A stretch of DNA of 64,000 bases from NCBI RefSeq assembly GCF_014650435.1, contig NZ_BMUY01000004.1, positions 496,001 through 560,000 on the forward strand, read 5' to 3'. Of this stretch, positions 59,866 through 64,000 are shown piece after piece (position 1 is the stretch's first letter; every line of letters starts with the position of its first letter). A model generated the notes under the pieces. That model saw only the letters and a list, made by a program, of their open reading frames with translations. It did no database searches and was not told the DNA's origin. Source of the DNA: Streptomyces tendae. Its GTDB lineage: Bacteria > Actinomycetota > Actinomycetes > Streptomycetales > Streptomycetaceae. The position numbers and the translations under genes were made by a program.

Positions 59866-60786
59866 ATGTCCGCCGCGCCGCATCGCATCTCCCGTCTCGA
59901 ACCCTATCTGGACCGGGCCGAGCCGACCCCGACTCTCCTGAAGATGCTCGTCGGCGTGCAGCTGGCGGGCTTCCGCGAGGACGCCGGCCTCTCCCAGGAC
60001 CAGGCGGCACGCGCCCTGGGCTTCAGCGGTGCGAAGCTCTCGCGCATCGAGTCGGGCAAGGGCCGCAGGCCCCCTTCGGAGAACGACGTCCGTGCGCTGC
60101 TGGAGCAGTACGGCACCGATGCCTACGAAGCCTCGGTCCTGCTCAAACTGTTGCAGCGCGCGGGCGAACCGGGCTGGTGGCAGCGGTACGACAAGCGCCT
60201 GATGCCCGAGTGGTTCGACCGCCTGGTCGGCCTCCAGGAAGCCGCGGCGACCATCCGTACCTTCGAGATCCAGTACGTGCCCGGCCTGCTGCAGACCGCG
60301 GCATACACCCAGGCAGTGGTCGAGCGCGGCCTGCCGAACGCACCCGCGGCCGAGGTCCGGCGCCGGGTCGAACTGCGCAAGCACCGGGCGGCGTTGCTGG
60401 ACCGCGGGGACGCGCCGCAGCTGTGGGCGATCATCGACGAGTCCGTCCTGCTGCGCGTGCTGGGCAGCCGCGAGGTCATGCGCGAGCAGCTCGAGCACCT
60501 GGTCGAGATGGCCAAGCGGCCCCATGTGACGCTGCAGATCGTGCCGCTGGACGTGACGAACGCGTCGGCGCCGGCGATCCCCGTCACCTATCTGCGTTTC
60601 GGCGGCGCCGATCTGCCGGACGTGGTCTACCTGGAGCACATCGGCAGCGCCAACTTCCTGGAGGACCGGGACGAGACCGAGCAGTACCGGGTCGCGCTGG
60701 ACCGGCTGGCCGACGAGGCGCTGACTCCGCGCGCGTCACTGGAGCGGCTGCGCGAGACGATGGCGATGCGCTACCCCGACAAGTAG
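59866..60786 (+). CDS. XRE-family regulator with DUF5753 domain (WhiJ-like)
   Basis: The protein has 306 residues. HTH at ~30-85: LVGVQLAGFREDAGLSQDQA then ARALGFSGAKLSRIESGKGR. DUF5753 at ~100-290: WFDRLVGLQEAAATIRTFEI, QYVPGLLQTAAYTQAVVERG, LWAIIDESVLLRVLGSREVM and VTYLRFGGADLPDVVYLEHI. WhiJ-type proteins bind DNA until a DUF397 partner releases them. ATG 59866 is the start. Partner genes (DUF397, HATPase) lie just upstream. Confidence 0.93.
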   Translation: MSAAPHRISRLEPYLDRAEPTPTLLKMLVGVQLAGFREDAGLSQDQAARALGFSGAKLSRIESGKGRRPPSENDVRALLEQYGTDAYEASVLLKLLQRAGEPGWWQRYDKRLMPEWFDRLVGLQEAAATIRTFEIQYVPGLLQTAAYTQAVVERGLPNAPAAEVRRRVELRKHRAALLDRGDAPQLWAIIDESVLLRVLGSREVMREQLEHLVEMAKRPHVTLQIVPLDVTNASAPAIPVTYLRFGGADLPDVVYLEHIGSANFLEDRDETEQYRVALDRLADEALTPRASLERLRETMAMRYPDK

Positions 60787-60793
60787 GCACGGC

Positions 60794-60836
60794 ACGCGGG
60801 AGGGGCCGCGCACGGTGTGCGTGGCCCCTCCCGCGT
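60794..60836. terminator. Bidirectional terminator between the XRE gene and the DUF574 gene
   Basis: ACGCGGGAGGGGCC (60794-60807) and GGCCCCTCCCGCGT (60823-60836) form a perfect 14-bp stem; the inner GCGCAC-GGT-GTGCGT pairs further. It lies between convergent stops at 60786 and 60867. Confidence 0.92.
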
Positions 60837-60866
60837 CGTGCGGTGATCCGCTCGGTTCTTCCGCGG

Positions 60867-61685
60867 TCAGCGCAGCCGGCCCAGACCGCCGAACTCGATC
60901 CACTCGTCGGTGAGCTGGCGCGGCGCCACCTCGGTGTCCGGACGCCAGGTGGAGACCTCCACGAGGCCCGGCTCCAGGATCTCCATGCCCTCGAAGAGGT
61001 CCTCGACGTCCCCCGGCTCACGCACCCGGCCCCAGTGGCCCTGCGTCGCCTGGTCCATGAAGTCCGTGACGAACTTCCGCACCTCGGCGTCCTCGCTGAC
61101 CAACTGGCACATCACGGCGAAACTTCCGGGCGCCAGCCGCTCGGTCACCCGGCGGACGACCGCCTTGGGCCCGTCGGTGTCGCTGTCCGGGATGCAGTGG
61201 AACACCGAGTTGAACAGGACGGCGACCGGCTGCGAGAAGTCGATCAGCCGCTGGGTGTCCGGGTGGGAGAAGATCTCCTCCGTGGCACGCATGTCGGCGT
61301 GTATGACGGCGGTCTGGTCGTTCTGGTCGAGCAGCGCCCGGCCGTGGACCAGCACCATCGGGTCGTTGTCGACGTAGACCACGCGGGACTCGGGGGCGAC
61401 GCGTTGCGCGACCTGGTGCACGTTGTCCTGCGTGGGCAGGCCGGAGCCGTGGTCGAGGAACTGACGGATGCCGTAGTCCTCGGCGAGGACGCGGACGACC
61501 CGCTGGAGGAAGCGCCGGTTGTTCAGCGCCAGCCGGCGCGTGCTGGGGACGACCTTGTCGAGTTCGCCCACGGCCGCGCGGTCGGCCGCGTAGTTGTCCT
61601 TGCCGCCCAGGTAGAAGTCGTACATACGCGCCGCTGTCGGCACGTTGGCGTCGATCTCCGTGGACAGCTGCTTGTCGGCTTGCAT
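60867..61685 (-). CDS. DUF574 SAM-dependent methyltransferase
   Basis: The protein has 272 residues. Typical blocks: NVPTAARMYDFYLGGKDNYA, RFLQRVVRVLAEDYGIRQFL, DHGSGLPTQDNVHQVAQRVA (motif I), VVYVDNDPMVLVHGRALL and AVLFNSVFHCIPDSDTDGPK. These belong to the DUF574/Methyltransf_19 group, abundant in Streptomyces and often close to WhiJ/DUF397 genes. Substrate unknown. ATG 61685 follows GGGGGAA. Confidence 0.93.
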   Translation of the reverse strand: MQADKQLSTEIDANVPTAARMYDFYLGGKDNYAADRAAVGELDKVVPSTRRLALNNRRFLQRVVRVLAEDYGIRQFLDHGSGLPTQDNVHQVAQRVAPESRVVYVDNDPMVLVHGRALLDQNDQTAVIHADMRATEEIFSHPDTQRLIDFSQPVAVLFNSVFHCIPDSDTDGPKAVVRRVTERLAPGSFAVMCQLVSEDAEVRKFVTDFMDQATQGHWGRVREPGDVEDLFEGMEILEPGLVEVSTWRPDTEVAPRQLTDEWIEFGGLGRLR

Positions 61686-61774
61686 CGTTCCCCCAGCTCC
61701 GTACCGGCGCCAACTGGACTGGCATGACAGACAGTACATCCTAAAGACCTAGTGGTCAGCCAAACCAGGGGCCG

Positions 61775-61829
61775 GATCAAGTGGCCGTCAAACCTGTTGC
61801 CGCGCACCGCAGTTGACGGCCACTCGATC
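61775..61829 (-). terminator. Long hairpin after the amino acid ABC gene
   Basis: GATCAAGTGGCCGTCAA (61775-61791) pairs with TTGACGGCCACTCGATC (61813-61829), 16 of 17 positions, around a 21-base loop. It begins three bases after the stop of the solute-binding gene on the minus strand. Confidence 0.75.
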
Positions 61830-61832
61830 AGG

Positions 61833-63113
61833 TCAGCCGCGCCCGGCCAGGTAGGCGTCCACTCCGGGCGCCTTGTGGGCCTCCTCCACGCCGACCAGGC
61901 CGCCGACCGCCTTGGCGTCGGGCTTCAGCACGTACGTGGACCGGCTGGCCGGCGCGGTCACCAGGGTGAAGTCCTGCGGGGTGCCGAGTCCGGTGTCGGC
62001 GTTCTTCTGCGAACGGTGCGCCTTGACCACGTCCTGGCGGGCGAGGCTGCCGCCCTCGCATGCCTTCTTCAGGTCGGCGCCCGTCAGCTGGGCGGCGTTG
62101 TATCCGGACAGCACGCCGGAGTCGACGGGCTCGCCCGGGTACGCCTTCTGGTAGGAGGCGACCATCTTCTTGACCCCCGGCAGGTCGGAGCTGACCGCCG
62201 GTGCGGCGCTGACGACGTGGACCATGGCCTCCAGCGCCGGCGCCGCGGGCGTCTTCAGCAGCTGCGGCGCGTAGCCGGGCGCGCTGGTGACGATCGGCAC
62301 CTTCAGGCCGCGGGCGGCGGCCACTCCCGCGAGGGAGGCGGTCTGGGCGGGGCCCGCGCTGATCAGGATCGCCTTCGCCCCGGCCTTGCTCAGCGCGGAC
62401 ACCTGCGCGGTCAGGTCGGTGTCCGTGGCCTTGATCTTCTGCCCGGCGACCTTCATGCCCGCCTCCTCGGCGGCCCACTCGGAGCCCTCCAGCGCGTTGG
62501 CGCCGTAGTCGCCCTCGAAGTAGACGTGGCCGATCGTGTCGCCCTTGGCGATCTTCTTGGTGCGGGTGAGGAAGTCGACGGCGGCGATCATGTCCAGGTC
62601 GTAGGTGGTGCCGAGGACCTGTACGGAGTCCCGGCCGAGCAGGCTGGCCGCCCACGCCTGCGGGAAGGTCAGCATGTGGTCCCGCTCGATGTCGTCGAGC
62701 AGGGCGGCGACCACCGGGGAGCCGATGACCTGGGGCAGGGCGACGACGTTCGGCGCGATGTCGGCGTAGGCGGTGACCGCCTTCTGCACGTCGTAGCCGT
62801 GGTCCTTGACGACGATCTCCACCTGGCGTCCGCAGATGCCGCCCGCGGCGTTGGTCTCGTCGGCCCACATCTGCTGGGCCTGCACGATGCTCTTGCCCAG
62901 GGTGGCGTAGGGGCCGGTGAGGTCGGTCAGTGCGCCGAGTCTGATGGTCTTCTCGGTGACTCCGGGGCCGGACTTGACGCCGTCGGCGGCGTCGTCGGTG
63001 CTCCCGCCGTCCGCCTTGGAGCTGCAGGCGGTGCCCGCGAGCAGCACGGCGGCCAGCGCCGCGGCCAGGGCGGCGGTCCGGGTGGTGCGGGGCCTGGGGT
63101 GCGTGACGTTCAC
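61833..63113 (-). CDS. Branched-chain amino acid-type ABC transporter substrate-binding lipoprotein
   Basis: The protein has 426 residues. N-terminus RTAALAAALAAVLLAGTAC gives a lipobox ending GTAC, so it is a lipoprotein. The Peripla_BP_6 domain has KTIRLGALTDLTGPYATLGK, GGICGRQVEIVVKDHGYDVQ, SPVVAALLDDIERDHMLTFP and YFEGDYGANALEGSEWAAEE. It binds branched-chain amino acids, amides or similar small molecules. GTG 63113 overlaps the permease gene by four bases, so it lies at the end of the operon, with permeases and ATPases presumably beyond the window. Confidence 0.92.
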   Translation of the reverse strand: MNVTHPRPRTTRTAALAAALAAVLLAGTACSSKADGGSTDDAADGVKSGPGVTEKTIRLGALTDLTGPYATLGKSIVQAQQMWADETNAAGGICGRQVEIVVKDHGYDVQKAVTAYADIAPNVVALPQVIGSPVVAALLDDIERDHMLTFPQAWAASLLGRDSVQVLGTTYDLDMIAAVDFLTRTKKIAKGDTIGHVYFEGDYGANALEGSEWAAEEAGMKVAGQKIKATDTDLTAQVSALSKAGAKAILISAGPAQTASLAGVAAARGLKVPIVTSAPGYAPQLLKTPAAPALEAMVHVVSAAPAVSSDLPGVKKMVASYQKAYPGEPVDSGVLSGYNAAQLTGADLKKACEGGSLARQDVVKAHRSQKNADTGLGTPQDFTLVTAPASRSTYVLKPDAKAVGGLVGVEEAHKAPGVDAYLAGRG

Positions 63114-64000
63114 GGAGTGTGCTCCTTGGCTCGTGCGGTGGTGTCGGAAGCGGCGTCGGAGCCGGCCCGCCCGGGTGCGGGCGAGGGCCCGGAACCGGGC
63201 GGGCCGGTGACGGACGGGCGGCGGCGCAGGCGGGCCCGGGTGCGGCGGGCCAGTCCGTGCAGGCCGTCGGGGGCGAAGAGGAGGATCAGGACGATCGCCG
63301 CGCCGTAGAGGTAGCGGGACGCCTCGGTCGGGCCGATCGAGCCGCCGCCGGACCCGGGCGCCGCCACCAGGGGCAGCTGGTCGGCGTAGCGGGTCATCAG
63401 CAGGGGCAGCGCGGTGACGAAGACGGCTCCGGCGGTGGCTCCGGCCACCGAGCCGAGGCCGCCGATGACGATCATGGCGAGGTAGTCGACGGAGAGGGCG
63501 AGGGAGAAGTAGTCGGGCACCACGCGGCGGAAGGAGAGCGCGAGCAGTACGCCGGCGAGGCCCGCGTACATCGAGGAGACGACGAACGCGGTCGAGCGGT
63601 ACCGGGCCACGTGCACGCCCATGACGGACGCGGCGGTCTCGCTGTCGCGCAGCGCCACCAGGGCCCGTCCGGGACGTCCGCGCAGCAGTCCGCGCGCGGT
63701 GAACCAGGTGACGGCGAACAGCACGAGGCCCAGGTACCAGAGCCGTTCCTCGGCGCCGAACGGCACGCCCAGGACGGTCAGTTCCGGATCGGACTCGGCG
63801 AAGGTGAAGCCGCCCAGCTCGAGCGGCGGCACCGAGCGGCCGTTGAATCCGCCGGTGACGGAATCCGCGGTGAGCAGGACGTGGTGGCCGAGGAAGACCA
63901 GGGCGAGGGTGGCGACGCCGAGGTAGATGCCCTTCACGCGTCCGGCGACGGGGCTGAACAGCCCGCCCGCCGCCCCGGCGAGCAGGACGGCGAGGACGGC
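63110..64000 (-). CDS. Branched-chain amino acid-type ABC permease (LivM-like), partial
   Basis: The gene continues past the right edge, so its start is not seen. LivM blocks: KGIYLGVATLALVFLGHHVL, RGRPGRALVALRDSETAASV, MGVHVARYRSTAFVVSSMYA, GLAGVLLALSFRRVVPDYFS and YLAMIVIGGLGSVAGATAGA. The ~45-residue charged C-terminus (RRRPSVTGPPGSGPSPAPGR onwards) is disordered and cytoplasmic. Couples to the lipoprotein gene by a GTGA overlap. Confidence 0.92.
   Translation of the reverse strand, partial: AVLAVLLAGAAGGLFSPVAGRVKGIYLGVATLALVFLGHHVLLTADSVTGGFNGRSVPPLELGGFTFAESDPELTVLGVPFGAEERLWYLGLVLFAVTWFTARGLLRGRPGRALVALRDSETAASVMGVHVARYRSTAFVVSSMYAGLAGVLLALSFRRVVPDYFSLALSVDYLAMIVIGGLGSVAGATAGAVFVTALPLLMTRYADQLPLVAAPGSGGGSIGPTEASRYLYGAAIVLILLFAPDGLHGLARRTRARLRRRPSVTGPPGSGPSPAPGRAGSDAASDTTARAKEHTP

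Noticed and set aside
61746..61757. GACC-TAGT-GGTC palindrome, considered as a DasR site
   Set aside because: DasR sites have the half-sites in the opposite order (TGGTC-TA-GACCA), and no amino-sugar gene follows.

Overview
This is high-GC DNA with the codon use, short intergenic gaps, many ATGA/GTGA overlaps and gene families of Streptomyces. Diagnostic content includes a gvpOAFGYZJLSK gas-vesicle operon, an LAETG sortase substrate, a csnA-type chitosanase, DUF397 and DUF574 proteins, and WhiJ/AbaA-like modules. I see no tRNA, rRNA, CRISPR array, insertion sequence or integrase. It reads as an accessory-rich chromosomal stretch, not a mobile island.

Layout. 1-3.0 kb: M56 peptidase (cut by the window edge), BlaI-type repressor with a likely operator, TerD, and a TPR protein. 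3.0-6.2 kb: a lytic polysaccharide monooxygenase behind a perfect CebR-type box, and a large wall-anchored DUF1996 protein. 6.2-9.0 kb: an alcohol dehydrogenase abutting a TetR remnant (a deletion scar), an SDR and a methyltransferase. 9.07-14.3 kb: ten-gene gas-vesicle operon. 14.4-21.8 kb: DeoR/LacI hybrid regulator, sugar-type ABC importer without its ATPase, 2-hydroxyacid dehydrogenase and DUF2264 protein, with repeated operator-like sites. 21.9-24.6 kb: a small secreted protein and a large catalase with a SigB-type promoter. 24.6-29.5 kb: lipid/glycerol-phosphate locus (DAG kinase-like, AGPS-like flavoenzyme, TetR, GlpD). 29.5-36.8 kb: anti-sigma partner-switching genes (STAS, HATPase, a large PAS-GAF-SpoIIE phosphatase) mixed with a GH10 xylanase and a GH46 chitosanase, then CsbD and a 48-residue stress peptide. 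36.9-39.9 kb: MFS exporter and FprA-type reductase, divergent around a long palindrome. 40.0-42.2 kb: four-gene roadblock/DUF4388-type operon without a GTPase. 42.4-45.7 kb: YihY/BrkB membrane protein with an apparent poly-C frameshift, an SDR and an unknown protein. 45.8-49.5 kb: YagTSR-like molybdenum aldehyde oxidase. 49.6-51.5 kb: a repeat/membrane protein and a YkvA-type protein. 51.66-52.85 kb: a minimal graspetide (ATP-grasp RiPP) system, precursor plus maturase. 52.9-58.7 kb: small proteins, NmrA/SnoaL/TetR module, ABC exporter and an unknown protein. 58.8-61.7 kb: HATPase, DUF397, XRE-DUF5753 and DUF574 methyltransferase. 61.8-64.0 kb: start of a branched-chain amino acid-type ABC importer, cut by the edge.

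Themes are polysaccharide use under carbon-source repressors (CebR-, CsnR- and xylanase-type palindromes), stress and development signalling (SigB-like promoters, partner switching), and one small peptide natural-product system. The most unusual items are the graspetide pair with no accompanying methyltransferase, the GTPase-free roadblock operon with internally duplicated genes, the C7 tract that breaks the BrkB N-terminus, and the ADH/TetR deletion scar.
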